Origin: Actinomycetes bacterium
GTDB lineage: Bacteria; Actinomycetota; Actinomycetes; Actinomycetales; Actinomycetaceae
DNA length: 22,794 nucleotides
NCBI GenBank assembly: GCA_023426345.1
Contig: JAFAAX010000187.1
Coordinates: 1-22,794 of the forward strand
Reading direction: 5' to 3'
Each line of letters starts with the position of its first letter. Position 1 is the stretch's first letter. The notes below the pieces were generated by a model that made no database searches, had not been told where the DNA came from, and saw nothing but the letters and a program-made list of their open reading frames with translations. Made by a program: the position numbers and the translations under genes. Of this stretch, positions 7,702-14,882 are shown piece after piece.

Positions 7702-7995
7702 TCAGGCGCTGCGACGGCGCTGGGCGCGCTGGATCTCCTCGCGGCGCTCCTCCTCCGTCATCCCGCCCCAGATGCCGTACGGCTCCTGGGCGCGCAGGGC
7801 GTACTCGCGGCACTGATCGATGACGGGGCAGGTCGCGCAGATCGCCTTCGCGTTCTCGGCGCGGCGGCGGCGCGTGGATCCCCGTTCGCCTTCGGGGTGG
7901 AAGAACAGTTCGGTGTCCATGTCGCGGCACGCGCCCTGGTACTGCCATTCCCAGGCCTCCGAGAGAGGACCGGGCAGTCGTGAGACGTCTGTCAT
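7702..7995 (-). CDS. WhiB-family iron-sulfur regulator, WhiD/WhiB3 type
   Basis: A 97-residue actinobacterial WhiB-like protein. Four cysteines at 23, 53, 56 and 62 (C...C-x2-C-x5-C) ligate a [4Fe-4S] cluster that responds to redox or NO. The beta-turn EPYGIWGG at 72-78 and the basic tail RRRSA bind sigma factor and DNA. The opening LPGPLSEAWEWQ and FFHPEGERG resemble Streptomyces WhiD and mycobacterial WhiB3 more than WhiB1 or WhiB2, which points to redox or developmental control. The ATG at 7995 has AAGGAG eight bases upstream. A promoter with -35 TTGAAC and -10 TAGTCT is visible upstream on the same strand. It is divergent from the merR-type gene. Confidence 0.93.
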   Translation of the reverse strand: MTDVSRLPGPLSEAWEWQYQGACRDMDTELFFHPEGERGSTRRRRAENAKAICATCPVIDQCREYALRAQEPYGIWGGMTEEERREEIQRAQRRRSA

Positions 7996-8053
7996 GTTCG
8001 CAGCTCCTTCCGGTGTCGACGCCCGGCCGGTGGGCCGTTCGTCCTGCCGCTGT

Positions 8054-8067
8054 GTCTGCCGACAGAC
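8054..8067. promoter_or_regulatory. Inverted repeat over the whiB start-site region
   Basis: GTCTG and CAGAC form a perfect dyad with a 4-bp spacer. It overlaps the -10 and probable transcription start of the whiB-type gene, so it is a candidate operator. Confidence 0.35.
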
Positions 8068-8093
8068 TACCGATCTGCGCATTGCTTGTTCAA
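8064..8093 (-). promoter_or_regulatory. Promoter of the whiB-type gene
   Basis: On the minus strand, TTGAAC (8093-8088) and TAGTCT (8069-8064) are separated by 18 bp, close to the housekeeping sigma consensus. The start codon lies about 65 bp further on. Confidence 0.55.
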
Positions 8094-8119
8094 GACTGTG
8101 GCAGAAACTCTCCGGATCT

Positions 8120-8145
8120 TCTCAGGTTCGGCGGCGAACCTGAGA
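8120..8145. promoter_or_regulatory. Perfect 11-bp-arm palindrome between whiB and merR genes
   Basis: TCTCAGGTTCG (8120-8130) and its exact complement (8135-8145) flank a 4-base centre GCGG. A related half, CCTGAGTTCG, follows near 8158. Both flanking genes point away, so it is not a terminator. It is best read as an operator for the divergent pair, perhaps of the MerR protein itself. Confidence 0.5.
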
Positions 8146-8244
8146 GCTTCCTGAACACCCTGAGTTCGCGTCCGAGTGGCGGCCGGCGCCCGGGCAGATG
8201 AGAATCGAGGGTGAACGCAGCAGGGAACGGGGGAGAGGGTGACG

Positions 8245-9204
8245 ATGTCCGGGGTGCAGGGTGCGGCGGCGATGCCGGACGTCCCCCTGTCGGTGACGGC
8301 GGTGTCCGCGCGACTGGGGGTCTCGGCGTCGACGCTGCGGACCTGGGAGCGCCGCTACGGCCTGGGGCCGGGGGAGCGCCCCGCGGGAGCCCACCGTCGC
8401 TACCTCCCCGAGGACGTCGCCCGGCTCAGCCGCATGGTCCAGCTCATCCGGGCCGGCATCGGCGCCGGCGACGCGGCCGCCAGCGTCCTGGCGATGCGCC
8501 TCGACGCGCTGACCTCCACCGACCGCCGCGACCTCGTCCCGCTGACCGCCGCCGACCTGGCCTCCCTGGCGCGGGGCGGCGACCCGTCGGCGGTCCGCGA
8601 CGCCCTGGACGCCGAGATCGACCGGGGCGACCTGATGCACGCCTGGAGCCGCCTGATCGCGCCGACGCTCGATCGGATCCTCTCCGACCCGGACGGGGAC
8701 GCCGCCGGGTCGGGAGCTGTGATGACGCTGGTGGGCGCCGTCGCCGACATCCTGGGAGACCGGGCCGAACGCCCACCGGCGGAGGGCCTGCCCCCCGCGG
8801 CGGGCGTCGTGGTCCTCAGCGACCTCGAGCACATGCTGCCGGCCCACGTCGTCGGCGTGTCGCTCGGCCGCGCCGGGGTCCCGGCGACGGTGCTCGCCAC
8901 CGACCGGCGCGGGGACTCGACCGGGGCGCGGCGCTTCGAGCAGTACCGGATCGCGCACCGGGTGTCGATCGCCGTGGTGATGGGCGCGGGGGCGACCTGC
9001 GAGAAGCTGCTGTCGGCGGTGGCGGGCGCCCACTGCGTCGACGTGGTGCTCGTCGGGGCGGACGCCCCCGCCTTCCTGGACCTGCGCGTCCAGCGGGTGC
9101 GGACGCTGACCGCGTGCGTCGAGGAGACCGTGGCGCTGGCGCGCGCGACCGCGGCGGCGGCGCCAGCGGGCGAGGGCGGCGGCGCCGGCCCGGACGGCGT
9201 CTGA
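8245..9204 (+). CDS. MerR-family regulator with a B12-binding-like C-terminal region
   Basis: A 319-residue regulator. Residues about 13-80 are a MerR winged helix: PLSVTAVSARLGVSASTLRTWERRYGLGP, then AGAHRRYLPEDVARL. The long C-terminal part has a helical bundle (about 110-175) and then an alpha/beta domain with VVVLSDLEHMLPAHVVGVSLGRAGVPATVL and VDVVLVGADAPAFLDLRVQRVR. This has the outline of the cobalamin-binding half of CarH/LitR regulators, but the DxHxxG motif with the cobalt-binding histidine is absent, so B12 binding is not supported. The start is uncertain: ATG 8245 (GGAGAGGG upstream) or GTG 8239. It is divergent from the whiB-type gene. Confidence 0.85.
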   Translation: MSGVQGAAAMPDVPLSVTAVSARLGVSASTLRTWERRYGLGPGERPAGAHRRYLPEDVARLSRMVQLIRAGIGAGDAAASVLAMRLDALTSTDRRDLVPLTAADLASLARGGDPSAVRDALDAEIDRGDLMHAWSRLIAPTLDRILSDPDGDAAGSGAVMTLVGAVADILGDRAERPPAEGLPPAAGVVVLSDLEHMLPAHVVGVSLGRAGVPATVLATDRRGDSTGARRFEQYRIAHRVSIAVVMGAGATCEKLLSAVAGAHCVDVVLVGADAPAFLDLRVQRVRTLTACVEETVALARATAAAAPAGEGGGAGPDGV

Positions 9205-9317
9205 GGGACGTCGGCGTGACTGGCGCAGGTCGGCGGCGGTACGCTTCTTGCGGCGTCGCCGGGGACCCGCAGGTCCGCAGCCGCGCCGCAGCCGTCCGAT
9301 GGTGAGGAGTCTCCGCA

Positions 9318-10619
9318 ATGTCCGTTCCCTGGTCCGATCCCGCTCTGCGCGCCCGCTACGACGCCGAGTTCCGTGCCGTCGTCGACTTCGCGCGGGGCGC
9401 GCGGGTGGACACCGGGTTCGGATACCTGGGGCCCGACGGCGTCGTCGACGCCTCGCGCCCGGTCGAGCTGTGGATCACCTGCCGGATGACGCACGTCTTC
9501 TGCCTGGCCGCGCTCCAGGGCGTCGAGGGCGCCGCGGAGCTCGCCGACCACGGCCTGGCCGCCCTGCGGGGACCGCTCCACGATCCCGAGCACGGGGGCT
9601 GGTACTCCCAGATCGAGCACCGCACCGACGCCGAGGGGCGCGGCGTGCCCATCCCGGGCAGCATCAAGGAGGCCTACGCGCACGCCTTCGTCGTCCTGGC
9701 GTCCTCGTCGGCCGTCGCCGCGGGGCGGCCCGGCGCGCGCGAGCTGCTCGATGAGGCCCTGGAGGCGGAGGAGCGGTTCTGGTGGGAGCCCGAGTACGGG
9801 CGCGTGCGCGAGTCGTGGGACCTCGCCTTCACCCACTCGGAGGACTACCGCGGCGTCAACGCGAACATGCACACCACGGAGTGCTTCCTGTCCGCCTCCG
9901 ACGTCACCGGGGACCGTCTCTGGCTGGACCGGGCCGTCGGCATCCTGCGCTTCGTCCACGATCAGGCGCAGGCACACGGGTGGCGCATCCCCGAGCACTT
10001 CTCGACCACGTGGGAGGCCCTGCCGGACTTCAACCGCGACCAGCCGGCCCACCCCTTCCGCCCCTTCGGCGTGACGCCCGGGCACGGGCTGGAGTGGTCG
10101 CGCCTCATGCTGCAGGCCCGCGCGGCCCTCCAGGCGCTCGGCGAGGAGCCGGGCGCGTGGATGCTCGACGGCGCCCGCCACCTCTTCGACCGGGCGGTCG
10201 CCGACGGCTGGGACGTCGACGGCGCGCCGGGCTTCGTCTACACCACCGACTTCGAGGGCGCGCCCGTCGTCGGCGAGCGGATGCACTGGGTGCTGTGCGA
10301 GGCCATCGGCGCGGCCGTGGTCCAGGGGAAGGTCCTCGCCCAGGAAGACGCGGCGACGGGCGCGTCCGCCCATGCGGAGCGGATCGAGGCCCTCGGGCGC
10401 GACGTGGCCACGTGGGACGACTACGCCTGGACGTTCCTGAGGGAGGCTCCGGGGCGCTGGTTCCACGAGCTGACGCCCGCCAACGCGCCGGGGACGCGGA
10501 CCTGGCCGGGCAAGCCGGACGCCTACCACGTCGCCCAGATGCTGCTACTGCCGCGTCTGTCCGCCACCCCGACCTTCGCGCAGGCGCTGCGCGACGGGCT
10601 GCTCGAGCCGATCGGCTGA
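9318..10619 (+). CDS. AGE-family sugar isomerase, YihS-like
   Basis: A 433-residue alpha6/alpha6-barrel enzyme of the N-acylglucosamine 2-epimerase superfamily, closest in pattern to YihS aldose-ketose isomerase (sulfoquinovose/mannose isomerase). Shared blocks are LWITCRMTHVFCLAA, ESWDLAFTHSEDYRGVNANMH, TWEALPDFNRDQPAHPF, FGVTPGHGLEWSRLML and GKPDAYHVAQM. Histidines 185, 256 and 404 occupy the positions of the three YihS active-site histidines. It probably interconverts mannose and fructose or a relative in the cytoplasm. No sulfoquinovose genes lie nearby, which makes mannose isomerase the likelier job; this is inference. AGGAG at 9305-9309 supports the start. A promoter-like GTGACT-18-TACGCT lies at 9216-9245. 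Confidence 0.88.
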   Translation: MSVPWSDPALRARYDAEFRAVVDFARGARVDTGFGYLGPDGVVDASRPVELWITCRMTHVFCLAALQGVEGAAELADHGLAALRGPLHDPEHGGWYSQIEHRTDAEGRGVPIPGSIKEAYAHAFVVLASSSAVAAGRPGARELLDEALEAEERFWWEPEYGRVRESWDLAFTHSEDYRGVNANMHTTECFLSASDVTGDRLWLDRAVGILRFVHDQAQAHGWRIPEHFSTTWEALPDFNRDQPAHPFRPFGVTPGHGLEWSRLMLQARAALQALGEEPGAWMLDGARHLFDRAVADGWDVDGAPGFVYTTDFEGAPVVGERMHWVLCEAIGAAVVQGKVLAQEDAATGASAHAERIEALGRDVATWDDYAWTFLREAPGRWFHELTPANAPGTRTWPGKPDAYHVAQMLLLPRLSATPTFAQALRDGLLEPIG

Positions 10620-10664
10620 CGGCGCCGCGACCCCTCACCCCGCCACAGGGGCGCCCTCGTCAAT

Positions 10665-10686
10665 TCCCGTGAGACTCACCACGGGA
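10665..10686 (+). terminator. Hairpin between the isomerase gene and guaB
   Basis: TCCCGTG and CACGGGA form 7-bp arms with an 8-base loop, 45 bp after the isomerase stop. It is probably a weak terminator upstream of the guaB promoter. Confidence 0.4.
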
Positions 10687-10732
10687 GGCGGCCAGCGCCG
10701 TCCCTCCCGGCGGGGGAGCGGCCCGGCACCCC

Positions 10733-10745
10733 TACACTTGGCCCA
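10733..10745 (+). promoter_or_regulatory. Leaderless promoter of guaB
   Basis: The -10 box TACACT (10733-10738) is followed after exactly six bases by the guaB ATG, and no ribosome site is present. This is the hallmark of leaderless transcription in actinobacteria. Confidence 0.75.
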
Positions 10746-12265
10746 TGGGTGACTACAACGCTCCGGATCCTTTTCGCCTGATGGGCCTCACCTACGACGA
10801 TGTGCTGCTGCTGCCCGAAGTCACGGACGTCGTGCCCTCGGACGTGGACACCGCATCCCGGCTCACCAAGGACATCAGCCTCCGCCTGCCGCTGATCTCC
10901 GCTGCCATGGACACCGTCACCGAGACGCGCATGGCGATCGCCATGGCGCGCCAGGGGGGCATCGGCATCCTCCACCGCAATCTCTCCATCGCGGACCAGG
11001 CCCAACAGGTCCGCCAGGTCAAGCGCTCCGAATCGGGCATGGTGGAGGACCCCGTCACCATCGGGCCCGACGCCACCATCGAGGAGCTCGACCGCCAGTG
11101 CGGCCACTACCGGGTCTCCGGCCTGCCGGTGGTCGACGACGACGTCCTGGTCGGCATCATCACGAACCGGGACCTCCGCTTCGTGCCGTCGGACCAGTGG
11201 TCCACGCTGCGCGTCCGGGACTGCATGACGCCCCGCGAACGCCTCATCACCGGGCGCACCGGGATCTCGCGGGAGGACGCCAAGCAGCTGCTGGCCGACC
11301 ACCGCATCGAGAAGCTGCCCCTGGTCGACGACGCGGGCCGGCTGTCCGGTCTCATCACCGTCAAGGACTTCGTCAAGACCGAGCAGTACCCGATGGCCAC
11401 GAAGGACTCCCGCGGCCGGCTGATGGTCGGCGCGGCCATCGGCTACTGGGGCGACGCCTGGGAGCGCGCGCAGGCTCTGGCCGAGGCCGGCGTCGACGTG
11501 CTGGTCGTCGACACCGCGAACGGCGGCGCCAAGCTGGAGCTCGACATGGTCCGCCGCCTGAAGTCCGACCCCGCCTTCGCGGGCGTGCAGATCATCGGCG
11601 GGAACGTCGCGACCACCGAGGGCGCGCAGGCCCTCATCGACGCCGGTGTCGACGCCGTCAAGGTGGGCGTGGGGCCGGGGTCGATCTGCACGACGCGCGT
11701 GGTCGCCGGCGTCGGTGTCCCCCAGGTCACGGCGATCGCCCTGGCGGCGCGGGCCTGCGGGCCGGCGGGCGTGCCGCTCATCGCGGACGGCGGCCTCCAG
11801 TACTCCGGCGACATCGGCAAGGCGCTTGTGGCCGGGGCGGACACGGTGATGCTCGGCTCGCTGCTGGCCGGCTGCGAGGAATCCCCGGGGGAGCTGGTCT
11901 TCACCAACGGCAAGCAGTACAAGCGCTACCGCGGCATGGGGTCGCTGGGGGCGATGAGCTCGCGCGGACGCCGCAGCTACTCCAAGGACCGCTACTTCCA
12001 GGCGGACGTCACCTCCGACGATCAGATCGTCCCCGAGGGCATCGAGGGGCAGGTCCCGTACAGCGGCTCGCTGGCGGCGGTGGTCTACCAGCTGATCGGG
12101 GGGCTCCACCAGACGATGTTCTACCTGGGCGCCTCCACGATCCCGGCGTTGAAGGCCCACGGCCGCTTCGTGCGGATCACGTCGGCGGGGCTGCGCGAGT
12201 CCCACCCCCACGATGTCCAGATGACCACGGAGGCGCCGAACTACCACGGGGCGGGGGCCAAGTAG
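10745..12265 (+). CDS. guaB: IMP dehydrogenase
   Basis: A 506-residue cytoplasmic enzyme that oxidises IMP to XMP with NAD, the committed step of GMP synthesis. The N-terminal barrel begins at LTYDDVLLLPEVTDVVPSDVDT. Two CBS domains lie at about 95-215 (VSGLPVVDDDVLVGIITNRDL and IEKLPLVDDAGRLSGLITVKD). The catalytic loop GVGPGSICTTR holds Cys315. ADGGLQYSGDIGKALVAGADTVMLGS and the flap MGSLGAMSSRGRRSYSKDRYF follow. All key residues are present and the length is normal. Translation appears leaderless. The gene ends 24 bp inside the shifted tail of the convergent hipA frame. Confidence 0.97.
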   Translation: MGDYNAPDPFRLMGLTYDDVLLLPEVTDVVPSDVDTASRLTKDISLRLPLISAAMDTVTETRMAIAMARQGGIGILHRNLSIADQAQQVRQVKRSESGMVEDPVTIGPDATIEELDRQCGHYRVSGLPVVDDDVLVGIITNRDLRFVPSDQWSTLRVRDCMTPRERLITGRTGISREDAKQLLADHRIEKLPLVDDAGRLSGLITVKDFVKTEQYPMATKDSRGRLMVGAAIGYWGDAWERAQALAEAGVDVLVVDTANGGAKLELDMVRRLKSDPAFAGVQIIGGNVATTEGAQALIDAGVDAVKVGVGPGSICTTRVVAGVGVPQVTAIALAARACGPAGVPLIADGGLQYSGDIGKALVAGADTVMLGSLLAGCEESPGELVFTNGKQYKRYRGMGSLGAMSSRGRRSYSKDRYFQADVTSDDQIVPEGIEGQVPYSGSLAAVVYQLIGGLHQTMFYLGASTIPALKAHGRFVRITSAGLRESHPHDVQMTTEAPNYHGAGAK

Positions 12266-13608
12266 CCCGGGTTGTGCAGGGCCCTCTGACGAGGGCGGCC
12301 CCGGGGCGGGCGGCGCGAGCGCCGCAGCAATGATCCTTTCCAAGACTCACTGCCTCCGTCAAGCACAGGACAACTCACACTCACATGCCGCGGCTGCGCG
12401 TCGGTGCGGATGTCGTGGCGTCCAGGAGGCGGTCGAGGCGCGCCACCATCGCAGCCGAGACCCGAGACCCCGGCATCGGTGTAGGTGTCATGGGCGAGGT
12501 CGCGCACGCCGCGGGCCGTCTCCTGAGCGATCGTCACGACGCGATCCTCGTTGAGGCCCGCCGTGCGGGCGAGCTTCGCCCAGTTGCCGGCCTGGACGCC
12601 TTGGGCGCGCACGGCACCGGCGATGGGCATGGCGAGGCGGTCATCACGGACCTGTGGCCACACCGTGGTGGGGAGGGAGTCGTACAGGGGAGCGAGGCGG
12701 ATTCCGTCGTCGAGGATCAGGGAGTAGTTCTTCGAGTGGGCGTCGGCGTCGCCGATGGCCGTGTTGAAGGCGAGCTCGTGGACGAAGGCGTACTGCGCGT
12801 CTTCTCCTGCTGCGGCTCCGAGCAGGGAGAGTGCCTGACGCGCCGTCATCGCGTACTTGCGTGCCGAGGGTTCGCCCGCGGCCTGGGCGAGGTCCTCCGT
12901 GTGGACGCGGCGGGGCGTACCACCACTCGCGTCCCGGTCGAAGCGGGCGACCATGTAGGTCTCCTGGGAGTAGAAGTGTTCGACGCGGGCGTCGGGCGCG
13001 GGGATGCCGAGCCGCTTGGCGAGAGCGAGCGTGCCGGCCTCGATGGCTGGCACCTGTTCCAGGCGGGCGATCGCCGGTTTGAAGATGTGAGTGGAGGGCA
13101 GGGTCGCCGAGGGCCAGAACCACCTGTCCCCGATACGGGCCGCGGTGAACTTGCCCTGTGAGCCGTTCAGGGACATGCGCATGCGTCCCAACTGGTCGGG
13201 CGCGACCCAGGCGTCGGGGTCGTTGATGATCGCGGCCACGCGCTCCGCCAGGTCGTCGAGCGTGGCCTCGACGGCAGGACGTGTGGTGGGGTCGGGTGTC
13301 TCGCCTTCTGCGAGGAGGACGAGGGCGCCCGCCACGTCCTCACCCAGGACGCGCACCAGGTCGAACGCATCGTCGGTGACCCGGAGTGAGCGCGCCCAGC
13401 GGCCGCGCACCCGGGGATTGTCGGGCAGGAGGTTGTCCAGCCACCGCTGCGCCGCGTGGCGCGTCGCCGACCCGTCGCGTGGCAGGGACAAGGAGATCGG
13501 GGTATCCGGGGCGTCCTCGTCATACGTGAAGGAGATGGCGCCTGCGCTCGGTCGGGTGAACTGCCCGACGTGCGCGCCGTGACGGAACACCTCGATGACG
13601 TCACCCAC
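12241..13608 (-). CDS. hipA: HipA-family kinase toxin, 3' end frameshifted
   Basis: A serine/threonine kinase toxin of the HipA family, which in characterised systems phosphorylates a translation factor or tRNA synthetase and induces dormancy. It has an N-terminal couple domain (about 1-105), the P-loop-like SLNGSQGK (146-153), STHIFKP with Lys177, the catalytic loop GDADAHSKN with Asp289 and Asn294, and LAPLYDS with metal-binding Asp310. The GTG start at 13608 overlaps the hipB stop. After residue 382 a 7-bp tandem duplication (GAGACCC twice, 12457-12470) shifts the frame, giving a 73-residue tail running to 12241 and into guaB. Without one copy the protein would end at 12381 with AAMVARLDRLLDA..., 406 residues in all, a normal HipA end. 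Whether the product remains active is unknown. Confidence 0.85.
   Translation of the reverse strand: MGDVIEVFRHGAHVGQFTRPSAGAISFTYDEDAPDTPISLSLPRDGSATRHAAQRWLDNLLPDNPRVRGRWARSLRVTDDAFDLVRVLGEDVAGALVLLAEGETPDPTTRPAVEATLDDLAERVAAIINDPDAWVAPDQLGRMRMSLNGSQGKFTAARIGDRWFWPSATLPSTHIFKPAIARLEQVPAIEAGTLALAKRLGIPAPDARVEHFYSQETYMVARFDRDASGGTPRRVHTEDLAQAAGEPSARKYAMTARQALSLLGAAAGEDAQYAFVHELAFNTAIGDADAHSKNYSLILDDGIRLAPLYDSLPTTVWPQVRDDRLAMPIAGAVRAQGVQAGNWAKLARTAGLNEDRVVTIAQETARGVRDLAHDTYTDAGVSGLGCDGGAPRPPPGRHDIRTDAQPRHVSVSCPVLDGGSESWKGSLLRRSRRPPRGRPRQRALHNPGYLAPAPW
12281..12325. terminator. Two hairpins after guaB
   Basis: GCCCTC-TGAC-GAGGGC (12281-12296) is followed by GCGGCGC-GA-GCGCCGC (12310-12325). 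The pair lies just past the guaB stop and inside the aberrant extension of hipA. The first hairpin contains a copy of the dispersed GCCCTCGTC core on the minus strand. Confidence 0.55.
12457..12470. repeat. 7-bp tandem duplication that shifts hipA
   Basis: GAGACCC occurs twice in a row. Removing one copy restores the family-like C-terminus and moves the stop to 12381-12383. Confidence 0.85.
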
Positions 13609-13897
13609 GGTCAGCCCCGACCGCGACGGCGTCCGCCGTGGCCGACGCCGGGTCCTCTGTCGCCGCCCACGCCGGTGCCACTGGGATCGCCCTCGGGTGC
13701 AGGCCCAAGGCATCCAGGACGCCGAGAACCTTCGCGAGCTCCGCGCGAGGGTGCCCATGCTCCAGGTCCACAATGAACCGGCGCCCCACCCCGGCGCGCG
13801 CGGCCACGTCAGCCTGCGTGAGACCGAGTTCGGCGCGCCTGCTCGCCACCACCTCGGCGAGGCGCTGCGGCGTGTCGATGAACGGGCGATCATTCAT
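13601..13897 (-). CDS. hipB: HipB-like XRE-family antitoxin
   Basis: A 98-residue DNA-binding antitoxin. Residues about 10-60 form a Cro/C1 helix-turn-helix: RLAEVVASRRAELGLTQADV followed by AARAGVGRRFIVDLEHGHPR and LAKVLGVLDALGL. The rest is an alanine-rich tail. It should bind HipA and repress the hipBA promoter. The stop overlaps the hipA GTG region by a few bases, so the two are translationally coupled in the usual order, antitoxin first. The ATG at 13897 has no ribosome site; instead TAGGGT lies six bases upstream, indicating a leaderless message. Confidence 0.9.
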   Translation of the reverse strand: MNDRPFIDTPQRLAEVVASRRAELGLTQADVAARAGVGRRFIVDLEHGHPRAELAKVLGVLDALGLHPRAIPVAPAWAATEDPASATADAVAVGADRG

Positions 13898-13909
13898 GCC
13901 GACACCCTA
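13897..13909 (-). promoter_or_regulatory. Leaderless promoter of hipBA
   Basis: On the minus strand TAGGGT (13909-13904), then six bases, then the hipB ATG: the same geometry as guaB and guaB3. Confidence 0.65.
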
Positions 13910-13936
13910 CCCACCGTGGGCCCGAACGGGAACACC

Positions 13937-13962
13937 CGCGGACCCCGACGGGCGTGCCCCGC
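13937..13962. repeat. 26-bp repeat, copy 1
   Basis: This stretch, ending GACGGGCGTGCCCCGC, recurs with one mismatch at 20750-20775. Here it lies between the exonuclease 3' end and hipB and contains the small dyad GGGC-GT-GCCC, so it could be part of the exonuclease terminator. Confidence 0.6.
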
Positions 13963-13970
13963 CGCCCTGT

Positions 13971-14687
13971 TCAGGCGATCTGCGGCCAGGTTCGGCAGAC
14001 GTCGTCGGTGCGCCCCTTCGAGGCCAGCCAGGCCCCGAAGTGGTCGGCCCACCGGCGGTGGGCCTCCACCTGGAAGCGGTGGATCCCCTCCCCGTCCATC
14101 TGGGCGATCTGCGGGTAGCGGGCGGCCATGGCGGCCAGCACGTCCAGGGTCATCGCGACGTCGACCTCGGCGGTGTGCGCGTCCGGTGACAGGGCGACGC
14201 CGTAGACGGGCGCCATCGCGGCGAGGGTCTTCTTGCCCCTGCGGTACCGGTCGAGGTCGCGGTCGAGCACCAGGGGGTCGATGACCGGCGCGGGCGCGGA
14301 GCCCAGGCGCTGCTCGAAGGAGCCCAGGCCGTGCCGGATGAGCTCGTTGTCGACCAGCGAGAGGTCGTAGGACGCGTTGAAGGCGACGACGGGGAAGCCC
14401 TGCCGCCAGTGATCGACCAGCGCGGTGGCGAGCTCGTCGAGGACCTCGGCCAGGGGCCGCCCCTGCGCGCGCGCCCGCTCCGTGGTGATGCCGTGGACGG
14501 CGGTGGCCGCGGCGGGGATCGGGACGCCGGGGTCGGCCAGCCAGATCCGCTCCTCGTCCGCCGTATGGGGCACGCGGGCGCCCAGGGGCCGGCGGACGAC
14601 CGCGGCGGTGACCAGCCGGTCGGTGCGCACGTCCACGCCCGTGGTCTCGGTGTCGAAGCCCAGCCAGGGGGCGTCGGTCCAGTTCAT
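13971..14687 (-). CDS. 3'-5' exonuclease, DnaQ/DEDDh family
   Basis: A 238-residue exonuclease resembling the epsilon proofreading subunit of DNA polymerase III. Exo I is GFDTETTGVD with Asp12 and Glu14. Exo II is AFNASYDLSLVD with Asp108. Exo III-epsilon is HTAEVDVAMT with His171 and Asp176. The four carboxylates and the histidine of the DEDDh class are therefore all present. It is a stand-alone nuclease without helicase or BRCT domains, so repair, RNA processing or nucleotide clean-up are all possible. The ATG at 14687 has AAGGAG five bases upstream; an upstream in-frame ATG at 14738 is unsupported. It is divergent from aspA. Confidence 0.92.
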   Translation of the reverse strand: MNWTDAPWLGFDTETTGVDVRTDRLVTAAVVRRPLGARVPHTADEERIWLADPGVPIPAAATAVHGITTERARAQGRPLAEVLDELATALVDHWRQGFPVVAFNASYDLSLVDNELIRHGLGSFEQRLGSAPAPVIDPLVLDRDLDRYRRGKKTLAAMAPVYGVALSPDAHTAEVDVAMTLDVLAAMAARYPQIAQMDGEGIHRFQVEAHRRWADHFGAWLASKGRTDDVCRTWPQIA

Positions 14688-14775
14688 GGTCTCTCCTTCA
14701 TCGGCGGGTGGTTCCAGTGTGCGCCACGCCGGGGGCATCTAGCCGCAGACGGACCGGAGGCGGCGGGGCGGCGCG

Positions 14776-14781
14776 TAGGGT
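14776..14781 (+). promoter_or_regulatory. Probable -10 box of aspA
   Basis: TAGGGT, matching TANNNT, lies about 100 bp before the aspA ATG in the 195-bp gap shared with the divergent exonuclease gene. No convincing -35 is seen. Confidence 0.3.
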
Positions 14782-14882
14782 GGAGGGCGTTGCGCCGACG
14801 GGAGGGCCGACGGGAGGCCCGCCGGGGCGCAGGCCGCCCGGGCGCGCGGCGCCGGCCGCTCACAACGCAGGAGGAAAGCCAT

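Noticed and set aside
10620..10744. Guanine or purine riboswitch before guaB
   Set aside because: The -10 box lies six bases from the start codon, so no leader exists to hold a riboswitch.
12385..13161. Plus-strand open frame opposite hipA
   Set aside because: It is antisense to the conserved HipA kinase motifs and has shadow composition.
12241..13897. Recent mobile-element insertion carrying hipBA
   Set aside because: No integrase, transposase, target-site duplication or clear composition break is visible at the borders.
14331..14882. N-terminal extension of aspA
   Set aside because: The open frame upstream of 14883 is antisense to the exonuclease gene, whereas the conserved aspartase N-terminus and AGGAGG fix the start.
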